30,010 nt of DNA from Chrysophaeum taylorii (lineage: Eukaryota; Sar; Pelagophyceae; Pelagomonadales; Pelagomonadaceae). The stretch is from NCBI GenBank assembly GCA_029834535.1, contig JAQMWT010000494.1, positions 1 to 30,010 of the forward strand. Direction: 5' to 3'. This document shows positions 17,057 through 25,573 of the stretch, piece by piece; the stretch's first letter is position 1; each line of letters starts with the position of its first letter. Under the pieces are notes generated by a model. That model was not told the DNA's origin, searched no databases, and saw nothing but the letters and a program-made list of their open reading frames with translations. The position numbers were made by a program, and so were the translations under genes.

Positions 17057-17409
17057 CGTGCTAACTGTCCAGACGTATGATTCGAATCCCGAAGAAACGT
17101 TAAATTACGATGATCTGTATCTAATTTCGTCTGATGACCTTCGATGTAAAATCGGCAATTTTCAAGAGCGGATAGTACTGCGAGGAGTTCCAAGCGCCGA
17201 GGAACATACTCCCTCATCGACTTAGGCACGGTTCGACTCCAGTACTCAACAACGCTCTTTTCTATTCTTCCTCTTCCATCGTCGTCAACGACTGGTACCA
17301 AGGTAAGCACCCAGTCAATGCGCGGAAGCATCAGTTCGAATGTAGAAAGGCAACGAGTAGTCAGGATGGTAGACACCCTTCGAAGTGACAATAGCCTCGA
17401 TGATGGCAT
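16948..17409 (-). pseudogene. E2 RNase H
   Basis: The RNase H start (IRTDASAH) is at the end of the RT frame. After a frameshift near 17330 the chain continues VVEYWSRTVPK, RRLELLAVLSALENCRFYIE, TDHRNLTFLRDSN, GQLARWAMRLAAFDRELGYK and then PGN. Another shift near 17010 leads to PDCLSRNP. The order and residues match E1 and Ty3/gypsy RNase H. Confidence 0.9.
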
Positions 17410-18187
17410 CCCAAGCTTCCTGACACTCTTTCGTCCACTCGAATTTTACGTCCGGCAACGTCAGTTGTCTTAATGGCTCTGCAACCTTCGCAAAATTCCT
17501 TACATAACGCCGGCAAAAACTCCCCATTCCAAGGAAAGACCGCACTTGCTTCTTAGGGTCAGCATCCGACAAAGTGCCAGGGATTGGCATGTGTCTGCTG
17601 GCTTCTAAAGACCTCGGTGATGGAAAATGTCCGTTCGGGGTAGATAAATGACCCAAAAACTCAATGACTTCTTGCATGAAGTGGATCTTCTTGATCTTGG
17701 CGCTGTACCCTTTCAAGGCGAGATGGGGAATAACTTGCACAAGGCACTGCAAGTGATTCTTTGTATCCGCGTGACCGGCGAGAATATCGTCGATATATGC
17801 CACGAGATCACGATATAGCCATTTCGACAAGTCAGTGTTTAGCTGCTTACAAAATAAACTTCCGGCTGGTTTGACTCCCAAAGGTAGACGCATGTAGCTG
17901 TACGCTCCCAGAGGACTAGTGAAGGTGACCACATCTTGTGCATCTAGCGACAATCGTAAATTGTGATAGCCCCAACGAATATCCAAACTGGAACGACAGA
18001 ACTTGCCGATGAGAAACATCGACGCGTCAGCCATGCTCACACTCGGCCAGCTATCATCCTTGAGCAATGCATTGAGGCGCCGTAGGTCGACAGCTCCCCT
18101 GTAAGCATTGGAAGTGCCAGGCTCAGCACCTTTCTTAGGCAACATCAAAATAGGGAAACCCCATGGAGAATAACTTGCACAAGGCAC
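17315..18187 (-). pseudogene. E2 reverse transcriptase, downstream (intact) copy
   Basis: One open frame carries SPWGFPILMLPKKGAEPGTS, AVDLRRLNALL, motif A (SLDIRWGYHNLRL), motif B (RLPLGVKPAGSLFCKQL), motif C (LVAYIDDILAG; catalytic YIDD), EFLGHLSTPNGH and RSFLGMGSFCRRYV. It ends at IRTDASAH and a stop after a frameshift. Upstream it is fused to a second, decayed copy of the same palm segment (18171-18591), so its natural N-terminal connection is displaced. Confidence 0.92.
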
Positions 18188-18591
18188 TGCAAGTGATTCT
18201 TTGTATCTGCGTGACCGGCGAGAATATTGTCGATATATGCCACGAGATCACGATGTAGCCATTTCGACAAGTCAGTGTTTAGCTGCTTACAAAACAAACT
18301 TCCGGCTGGTTTGACTCCCAAAGGTAGACGCATGTACGCCCCAGAGGACTAGTGAAGGTGACCACATCTTGTGCATCTAGCAACAATCGTAAATTGTGCT
18401 AGCCCCAACTAATATCCAAACTGAACGACAGAACTTGTCGATGAGAAACATCACGTCAGCCATGCTCACACTCGGCCAGCTATCATCCTGAGCAATGCAT
18501 TGAGGCGCCGTAGGTCGACAGCTTCTGTAAGCATTGGAAGTGCCAGGCTCAGCACCTTCTTAGGCAACAAAATAGGAAACCCCATGGAGAA
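17731..18591 (-). repeat. Tandem duplication of the E2 RT palm coding region
   Basis: Copy A (17731-18170, 440 bp) and copy B (18171-18591, 421 bp) start with the same TAACTTGCACAAGGCACTGC and end with CCATGGAGAA. The breakpoints share GG(G/A)GAA. Copy A is open and keeps all RT motifs. Copy B has about ten small deletions relative to A and several substitutions, and cannot encode RT. Confidence 0.95.
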
Positions 18592-19441
18592 TTCGCGGGA
18601 CGAACTCCGTCTCGGGTCCATCTTCAATCTGCATCCGCAAACATTCAATCTTTTCTTTCGACAACCGATATGGCGAGAGTTTGACGGGAGTCGGGTTCTC
18701 TTCTTTGAACCGGAGCGTCACTTCAGGTGAATCAACAGGTCTCATCACATCATCGAAAAATGCCCACGAATACGAGATTAAATGCTTCATCATCAGCTTC
18801 TCGTCATCATCTAAAGCAGGATGCTCTGTAATACCCAACTCAGTCATCACCTCTTCGACCTGCGCGACGGTCGGAGGGATGACCTGCATGCTCTCCTGAT
18901 CCGCTAAATGAGGAGGCATCACCGGTAAAGTTTGACCATGTTCGTCGTGAGGCGCGTCCGCACACGGAACGTCGTACTTATTGAAATACGCAGGTCGCTC
19001 CTTCGCGGTGCCTTCTTCAGCAGTTGCGGGGGGCTGGTTGTTGGCTTGGTTGCTCTGCATAACAGCAGTGGCGACGGTGCCCCCTGCAAAAGATTGAGCC
19101 GTCCCAGGCGATGTAACCGAAGGTGGTGGCGGGGTGGTGGGGGCAGCAACTGATGGTGCAGGACTCGCAGGAGAATAGAGTTCATCGGGCGCAATCCATG
19201 ACACACTTCGAGTGGCAGGGTCGAGCATTGGAATGCGCGACTCGACAGCAAAAGGTAAAAACCGTAGAATATGGTGATCGGGTTGGGCTATCGTTGTCGT
19301 CGCAATATTCCGCAACTTACCCAAATTTCGAATCGAATGGTCAAACGAATTGTGCAGTGCTAGCGCCGCGATCCGTGTCATAGTCGCGGGTGGCACCATA
19401 CTGCCAAGCATCTTCATAGCTGCTGTCTCTGAAACTTTCAC
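18560..19441 (-). pseudogene. E2 pol, pre-RT region
   Basis: This 293-codon frame contains a proline- and threonine-rich linker (SPASPAPSVAAPTTPPPPS), then YSWAFFDDVMRPVDSPEVTL, FKEENPTPVKLSPYRLSKEK and ECLRMQIEDG, all shared with E1. It runs into the degenerate RT copy and stops after GVSYFVA. The linker separates the protease region from RT; no catalytic function is assigned. Confidence 0.85.
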
Positions 19442-21105
19442 CCCATTGCCACGTAGCAGGAACGGTCATAATTTCCTGGTGCATCTGCAACGTGAGTGGA
19501 CGGGTGTTCGAAAATCTGAATGTAAATACGACAACACCAAGTCGTATGTACGACGATGAGATTTCCCCAACTCGTGCAGACATCCTCCTCGACTTCATTC
19601 TCGTCAACAGCAGCCGTGAGAGTCGCATGACAAACGTCCTCAGTGGCTTCTAGCTGCATGTTGACACATCCTTCATGCGGCATGATCTCGCCTTCGACCA
19701 CCGGGACTTCGGGGTCGATACCAATGGGTTCTTCACCAATGTGCTCCACGGCCACGTGAACTTCGTTGGCTCGTCTGAGCAATACGAATAGGAGCCAGGT
19801 ACGAGGCGGAGATCTGGGAGGACCGATGAGGTCGGAATACTTGACCCTTTTCCAGCGGCACATCGCACTCCAACTCCAGTAAATACGGTTGGCTCGGAAG
19901 AAGAAGTCGAGTACTCGTCACGTACGCGAAATGAGGGATGATGTCTTCCTCGCCTGCAGGGCATTTAAGTTGGTCTTCCGCTTTTTCAGCAGTCTTATCA
20001 CCCCGATGAGCATGGTGGTGGTTCGCTCTGGCACGAATAGAGCGCAGCAGACTGTCATAACTCCACGGTTTACCAACTGGCGCTTTCGACCTCTAACCCT
20101 GCGATCGCCAACCGTTGGTTGCGATGGAGGACGGCGCCTAACACGCTTGCTCCTGCGGCGGCCCCGGCCGTCCCGGAGTGAGACGGTGCTCGCCTCGGCT
20201 GGCCGGCACCCGGAAAGTCCGCGCTGGGATGGGGTTCGCTCGGTTGGGCAGACGCGACGGACAGGTCGATTGTGACCAACATTCCGCGGCCTGCGACGCT
20301 GTTGCACGACCTCGCACAAGACCGCGCGCAGTGGCGGTCCACCATCAACAAGTCCGTCCTCGTCGCTCTGCTCCCAACTGCGTGACTTCAGAACGGCTCC
20401 TGCCGGTCTGGCCTGGCTCCTATGCTCGGGAGAGGTCTGAAGTTAGTTAGTTACCAACTGGCGTCCAAGTTTGGGTATTCCCGTCTTGTATAGCGAGCTT
20501 AGCTGTCGGGAACATCTGCACCACCTGCGGAGTCGCATCGAATGCATAATTGCAAAGGACAACATGTGGTCTGTGGCGAGTGAAGTCCGATTCTTGAGAA
20601 CTCCAATGGTCACTTCAGAACGCCGGTGCTCTCTCTGTTGCATAATCCAAAATCGCACCCAAGAGTCGTAATTCTCGTGCTCCCAATAGTAACTGCCCAT
20701 TGACCAACAAAGAACATGATAGCAGATGTCGTTGGCACCAAGGAGATCCGGAGAATGACCCATTCTCGGATAGCAGCTCCCGAACCTCCTGACCCATTCA
20801 GAGTACGAATCGGGATCAAGTTTGCGATACAAGCGGTGATCGATGTAGGGGGAATCAGCCATGCCATCCAAACCGGCAGCGATGATGGAATATTTCGAAC
20901 CATCTAGCGAAGAGACAGCCACAGGCACATACGTCAAAGAGGCGGATCTCGTGCCATCGTACCTCACGGCTTTATTTTCACGATGGTCGGGATCCTGAGT
21001 GGTATTCAACGCAGTCTGAGGGCAGAAACTCTCGAAATCCGAAGAGATGGAAGGGTGAGCGGCGTAACGCTCGGCGCAGTCGTCCCTCGGTGGCACTATA
21101 TCCAT
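19342..21105 (-). pseudogene. E2 protease/linker region, split by SINE-4
   Basis: From 21105: VPVAVSSLDGSKYS followed by AAGLDGMADSPYIDHRLYRK has the shape of a retroviral-type protease active-site region, but the canonical D-S/T-G is replaced by D-G-M. The frame reaches the SINE target TTACCAACTGGCG and continues in phase beyond it (NRGVMTVCCALFVPER). Two more frames follow (19438-19863 with CVNMQ; 19341-19628 with RPLTLQM), joined by frameshifts. Similarity to E1 is confined to the last third. Protease identity is plausible from position and pattern, not proven. Confidence 0.6.
20083..20450 (+). mobile_element. SINE-like element, copy 4 (variant subfamily, 368 bp)
   Basis: It is flanked by a perfect 13-bp duplication TTACCAACTGGCG (20070-20082 and 20451-20463). 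The head (ACCCTGCGATCGCC...GGTTGCGATGGAGGACGGCGCCT) matches copies 1 and 3. The middle differs from them. The 3' part (GCACGACCTCGCACAAGACC, CAGTGGCGGTCC, CCTGGCTCCTATGCTCGGGAGAGG) matches the LINE at 25574-27811 further upstream than the other copies do. It ends GTTAGTTAG. Confidence 0.92.
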
Positions 21106-21233
21106 AGCAACCTAGGTATCTTGCCACACGAACGATCGTATATCCCAATCCGTCACGATTATCTTCGTCTTCCGAGGAACTCTGGGTGCAACTCCGTCAC
21201 TTCGGTACTTTGCCCTGCTCCACCCACGCATCT

Positions 21234-23505
21234 TCAGTGATGACCAAAAGGAAGGAGGTTCCATGGGCTCACCAGGGAATAGCCTTCTGCAGAGAAGCTA
21301 TCATCAACATCGTCATCGTCACCGTCATACACGTTGCCCTCCATGAGCTCAGAATACTGCACAGTGCAGTAGTCCGCTCGCTTAGCGTCATCCTGATCTT
21401 CGCCAAGCACTTCAAGCCACTGAGCGGCGACACCATCATTGCGCTGGCTAGGGTTTGCTCTCTGCGGCTGTTGCCCTCTAACCGTTGGAGCCGTCTGCTG
21501 TGCTTGACGAATCAAGTTCATCGTGTTGAGAGCCGTAGTCAGATCCTCCAGGCGCACCGAGGTCTGAGCGGTCCGCTGCACTGCGGGCTGCCTTCGGACC
21601 ACCTGCTGTTGAGTGCCTGCAACCAAACGCTGTTGAGTGCCTGCAACCAGCTGCTGTTGACCTGCACCTGGAACCTGTGCTGCTGTGTAGACCACCTGCG
21701 GCTGTTGCACAACGCGCGGCGCTAGCTGAGTCACTGAAGCCTGTCCTGCTGCAGCTAAAAGCGCCCGTCGGTATTGCTCCTGTCCCTCTGGCGTCGCTGG
21801 AAAACCCGCATTCGTCAACGTCTGAGCAGCACGTCTCTTCCTCGAGGGATTGTCCGGCACAGGACACACACCGTTGTCGTGGTAAAAACTACCATGCCGG
21901 CCGCAACTAAGGCACGTCGTAATTGCTTGACGCGCATTGGTATCTATCCCTTGTGGTAGCCAGGTTCCAAATCCCGAGTCAGTAACATAACCAACCCGTT
22001 GTACTGGCTGCAACTGCTGCATCTGCTGCTGCTGCTGCTCTCTCCTCATCCGTGGTGCGCGCTCCTTTCCCTTCTCCTTAATCGCCTCTTCGATGTTGGC
22101 AGTAGGGTTGGCTTCCAAAATCTTGGAGATCTGGATGGTCAATTGAATGACATCATTGAGCGTTAGAGTAGATGCTTTCATATGAGGTGAGGCCTGAGCA
22201 AGTTCGACACTCGTCCGCAAGCGCTCAGAATTGAGCCCAGCAATGAAGTGCGAACGGAACGCAGCAGGATCAGTATCGCGACCTGACATTGCTCGCCACT
22301 GGCCGAATTTCTGCACCCACCGCGCAATATACTTGTTCAATGACAAATTCCCTTGCCGTAAATTGAACCATTCACGTTCAAGCTCCTCAACCGTAGCCCG
22401 AGGTGGGCAAGGAAGCTTCGTCTTCTCTTGCATAGCATCCAGAGTCCTCATCATGCTGGCGCAACTCTTTAATGTGATGGTTCCTTTTATTGTTTTCCAC
22501 ATCCGCCGTTCGCCCATTTGCGATAAGCTTCCAGGGGCGAGTTGATACTCGCCTCCGATCACGTTCATCGCTATCGAAGGTTTGTCAATTCTGCCTTCCA
22601 TCATACGCCGCAATTGCATCCACCACGCGTCCACCTCATCCCGGTCCTTAGTAATTTGCCCATTGAGAGGCGAAAGCGTGATACGAGTCATACCAGCAGC
22701 TCCCTTCTTGATATGAAGTATCTCTTCTTCGTTACGAGGACGTGCTGAACCGGGGTCAGTATGATGCTGCGGGGTAGGCTCCGGTCGACTTCGCGGTGGC
22801 TGATCGTCGGTCAGTGCCGATACAGCGTCATCCTCTTCGGGCGTAACACGCGTGGCATCCGGAGAGGCTGGCCGTGCCTCTCGAGCATGCGCCCGCGCGG
22901 ATTCCTCCACCATTCGTCGAAGTCGATCGTTGTCGATCCGCTGCCGCTCCACTTCTGAGCGTTGTTGCTGCGCGTCGCGGCGGGTGCTCTATTCCACGTA
23001 GGACTTGCTCGATCTGCGACTGGCACATCTCGAATCGTTCGTTGATGGTCTGCAGAATCTCGGGGTCGGTATCCACTCGAAAATCTGCCGCAGCTCTCGT
23101 ATTCGCGGATGGTGGCCTAGGAGGTGCACTCTCCTCTGGTCCACGCATCGCCGTAGTAAACCCGGGGTCCGTTCGAGATGACCCCGTAGCATTCATCGCA
23201 CGTTCGTAGGGTCGTGCGTACGGGAACGTCGGCTCCGGTCTTGAAGTTGCGTCTGGCGCAACCGTAGCTCCCCCTTCGCCGGCGCGTGGATCCGGAAGGA
23301 TGACCACGCTTGGGGGGGGTGTCGAGGCCATCACATGATCTTGCCTCTCTTTGATGCCGCTTTCCTCGGCTTCCGGCCGTTGAAAGGGCGTACTGAACGG
23401 TGTTCTTCCAATAGACGCAAATGGAGTCCCTGCACTGAATCGTTGCAGACGCTCCTGTGCGTCCCGAAACCACTGCGGTCGTTCTGTCATTGGCCTTTCT
23501 GCCAT
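21234..23505 (-). pseudogene. E2 gag (capsid/nucleocapsid)
   Basis: The start at 23505 (MAERPMTERPQWFRDAQERL) is the first ATG after the leader. A frameshift near 22960-23000 separates the N-terminal 180 codons from a 572-codon frame (ending at 21234). The capsid-like core reads DAWWMQLRRMMEG, LEREWFNLRQGNLSLNKYIA and FIAGLNSERLR, typical of retrotransposon gag. A Q-rich stretch follows, then a zinc-knuckle-like CLSCGRHGSFYHDNGVC (about 21866-21916). Its spacing is C-X2-C-X7-H-X4-C rather than the usual C-X2-C-X4-H-X4-C. Gag and pol appear to be in separate frames. Confidence 0.88.
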
Positions 23506-23953
23506 GACCGCGCTTTGTCCGGATGATCGGATTAATCCGAACGCTCACAACTCACTTGTTGTATTCCTTTTCGTCCGACGACACTTGCCGGCAGCCGTCT
23601 GACTGCGCGCTGATACCGGCGCGCTGGACTTACGGAAGTATTTGCCTTGCGCGTGAAGACTATGGACGGTCTTCCCGGTGCTGTCGCTCGCCGTCAGGGA
23701 GGTGGTCTGCCTCGCGCGAGCTAGGTTAGGGCGTGCTCTGTTGCCTTGTGGTTAGGTCTTACGATGCTTTGCCCGGTGGAGTCGTAGTGACTCCGCTCCC
23801 CGTTCGATCCGAATCACGTAAAATGAACCCCGCGGCGGTACCCGTGATCCCCTGGATCTTCACCCACAAATGCGTCGGCTTCGCACTCACTCGACCGTTA
23901 CGAACCGACTCGCCGCCGAAAAACAGGAGATCGATAGTCCGGGAGTTGGACTA
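23506..23953 (-). other. E2 5' leader between primer-binding site and gag
   Basis: About 450 bp have no convincing ORF. The part next to the primer-binding site holds a perfect hairpin (23930-23958). This is where a packaging signal would be expected, by analogy with other LTR elements. Confidence 0.6.
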
Positions 23954-23958
23954 TCGAT
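23930..23958. repeat. Perfect 11-bp hairpin next to the E2 primer-binding site
   Basis: ATCGATAGTCC (23930-23940), loop GGGAGTT, GGACTATCGAT (23948-23958). The right arm overlaps the distal end of the tRNA-complementary segment, so the hairpin could compete with or extend primer pairing. Confidence 0.95.
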
Positions 23959-23975
23959 TCCCGTTTCTGAGACCA
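23954..23975 (-). promoter_or_regulatory. E2 primer-binding site (tRNA 3' end type)
   Basis: On the minus strand TGGTCTCAGAAACGGGAATC begins one base inside the 5' LTR. The plus strand TCGATTCCCGTTTCTGAGACCA looks like a tRNA 3' end: T-loop part, T-stem 3' half, seven-base acceptor strand, discriminator and CCA. The tRNA identity was not determined. Confidence 0.8.
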
Positions 23976-23976
23976 C

Positions 23977-24309
23977 TGTAGTGGTTTTCTCAGATACCCG
24001 CCCCTCTTGGCCAGGCCAGAGGCCTCAACAACCCTTTCTCCCAACCCGAACCGCGGGTGAAACCACCACACGCCCGATCTCAGCGTAAACACTCACGCCA
24101 TCACGAAAATCGGACAATCAAATGAGGGTAATAGCAAGAAGACAGCAAGAAAGCAATACAAATGCCTGGTACATTGGGTTCAGTGGAAGCGCAGGTGAGG
24201 ATGTCAAGATGACACCCCCCCCCATAATTGCAAGGTCAGTACCAGAGCAACAATCAGGGTAAGTCAGGTGGCAGGCAGGCAAGTGGGGGGAATGGGCGTT
24301 ACTGCCACA
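23977..24309 (-). repeat. E2 5' LTR (333 bp)
   Basis: This is the partner of 14636-14967, with TG...CA ends. It carries the promoter and polyadenylation functions expected for an LTR; no specific TATA box was pinpointed. Confidence 0.95.
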
Positions 24310-24477
24310 GACTCTCGACTCGCCGACTCTCGACTCATTGACTCTCGACTCTTACTCGGACTCACTGATTCTCTGACTCAATGAGTCATGCCGTACTGAG
24401 TCACGCTATATACTGAGTCACGCTATTTCACTGAGTCACGCTACTACTGAGCCACGCTACTTCCGAGTCACGCAACT
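24310..24477 (+). repeat. GACT/GAGTC minisatellite
   Basis: GACTCTCGACTC...GACTCATTGACTC words (24310-24385) are followed by about five ACTGAG(T/C)CACGCTA units of 15-19 bp (24394-24477). The same GACT words flank the other side of E2 (14605-14635), so E2 inserted inside this repeat. Confidence 0.9.
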
Positions 24478-24882
24478 TTTCCAGAGAGCAACACTATTAT
24501 GTGTGCGACACTGGAACATTTTCACACCAATCCCTACACGAGGGTTTTCTCTCCGTAATACGGCTTTCCCTCTTTCTTCTTCATTCCCTTACCCCTTTCC
24601 GCCCCTTTTATCTCAGATTATGAAGAACCCAATCCGAAGCTCTTTTCCATCATGGAGTAGGCCTCCAGGTGCGTACCGTCGGGTACGGGGTTTTCTGTTT
24701 AATTAACAGAGACTTCGTTCCCCGTTGTCAGTGTAAACGCTTCTATGGGACCTAATGTCCTTAAGGAGTTAGGGCCTAAATCCCTACCTTGTGTAGTAGC
24801 ATGTGACAAGCGGAATGGTCTGTACACGTCTAAGACTGCACGCAGTCTCTACCATGTACCCGGAGAGGGTCAAATCTCTCCA
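24478..24882 (+). repeat. Copia-type element E: LTR 3' part (5' edge not located)
   Basis: The LTR end is placed at 24882 because TCTCTCCA is followed immediately by the half-tRNA primer-binding site. No coding content is supported in this stretch. A TG start near 24500 is possible, but no second copy is available to define it. Confidence 0.5.
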
Positions 24883-24896
24883 GGTTATGGGCCCAG
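24883..24896 (+). promoter_or_regulatory. Primer-binding site of element E (half-tRNA, initiator Met)
   Basis: GGTTATGGGCCCAG directly follows CA. It is identical to the word at 28281-28294 and to the copia primer-binding site known from Drosophila, which pairs with the initiator tRNA-Met anticodon arm. Confidence 0.85.
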
Positions 24897-25369
24897 ATGC
24901 GTAGGTGTGTCAGCCCAACTGTTTTGTACGTCTAAATCGAATGATCAATTTGCGCCTGATCACGAGTACAATGCGACAATGTGTTTGGCGGTGGTCTACT
25001 GTACATATTTGTTGTGTGGCGGTATGTGCCAACCAGTTAAATTGGATTGTGACCGAGTTGGGTCGGTCACTGTTCATATGCACTCGCATAACCAATAAAA
25101 ATTGAAGTTCTTCCTATACAAGCCGCGGAAACTTGTATTGGTTTTTCCTTCCACTCCCCAACAAAAGACTGACTGCTCGAGAACTAATCCATTCTTCAGT
25201 CTCAAGTCACCCTGTTTTAAATAACATGTAGATTTGTTTGGTCTTGTCAACAAGCCTATGTTTTAAAAATCGCGCACTGTACATAGAATCCGCACTTGAG
25301 AAACCCTTCATTCTTATGTGTTGAATCTGTCTATCAATCCTCTAACCTATCTCTTAATAGGCCACAATC
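24897..25369 (+). other. Element E 5' leader
   Basis: About 470 bp lie between primer-binding site and gag, close to the length of the F leader (502 bp). Short frames occur without recognisable content. Confidence 0.6.
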
Positions 25370-25573
25370 ATGTCAAAACAAAAAACAATATCTACCACTG
25401 ATATCTACAAACAAGAACAAATCCTCGTTGATAAGATTAACGCAGGATTACGTTTCCAAGATAATTCAACTAAGGTGAGCTTACTAATCGAAACGCTTCG
25501 CAGGCATATGACAAGTCCATATGTGGACGCGTTATTCTGCTTTGATTCATATGAAGCTTACACCCGGAATGCT

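Larger units (their letters stand above)
14636..24309 (-). mobile_element. Ty3/gypsy LTR retrotransposon E2, complete LTR to LTR (9.67 kb)
   Basis: The LTRs at 14636-14967 and 23977-24309 begin TGTAGTGG and end CTGCCACA on the plus strand. The flanks share GACT (14632-14635 and 24310-24313), a 4-bp target duplication within a GACT-rich repeat, so it is slightly ambiguous. Reading the minus strand: 5' LTR, primer-binding site, leader, gag, protease/linker, pre-RT, duplicated RT, RNase H, integrase, C-terminal domain, purine tract (AGCAGAGGGCACC), 3' LTR. The LTRs differ by three substitutions and one C-run length difference. Pol has at least five frameshifts plus SINE-4. Confidence 0.95.

Noticed and set aside
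20443..21105. Confident retropepsin assignment
   Set aside because: The position and hydrophobic pattern fit, but the D-S/T-G triad is not present as written, so it was kept only as a protease/linker region.
23948..23976. A tRNA gene ending at 23975 (T-loop and CCA visible on the plus strand)
   Set aside because: The upstream sequence does not form D or anticodon arms, and CCA is not encoded in eukaryotic tRNA genes; it is the complement of a primer-binding site.
24745..25098. 117-codon plus ORF across the element E LTR end and primer-binding site
   Set aside because: It crosses the LTR/primer-site boundary and shares only the primer-site-encoded GYGPR with a frame at 28227, so it is not a protein signal.
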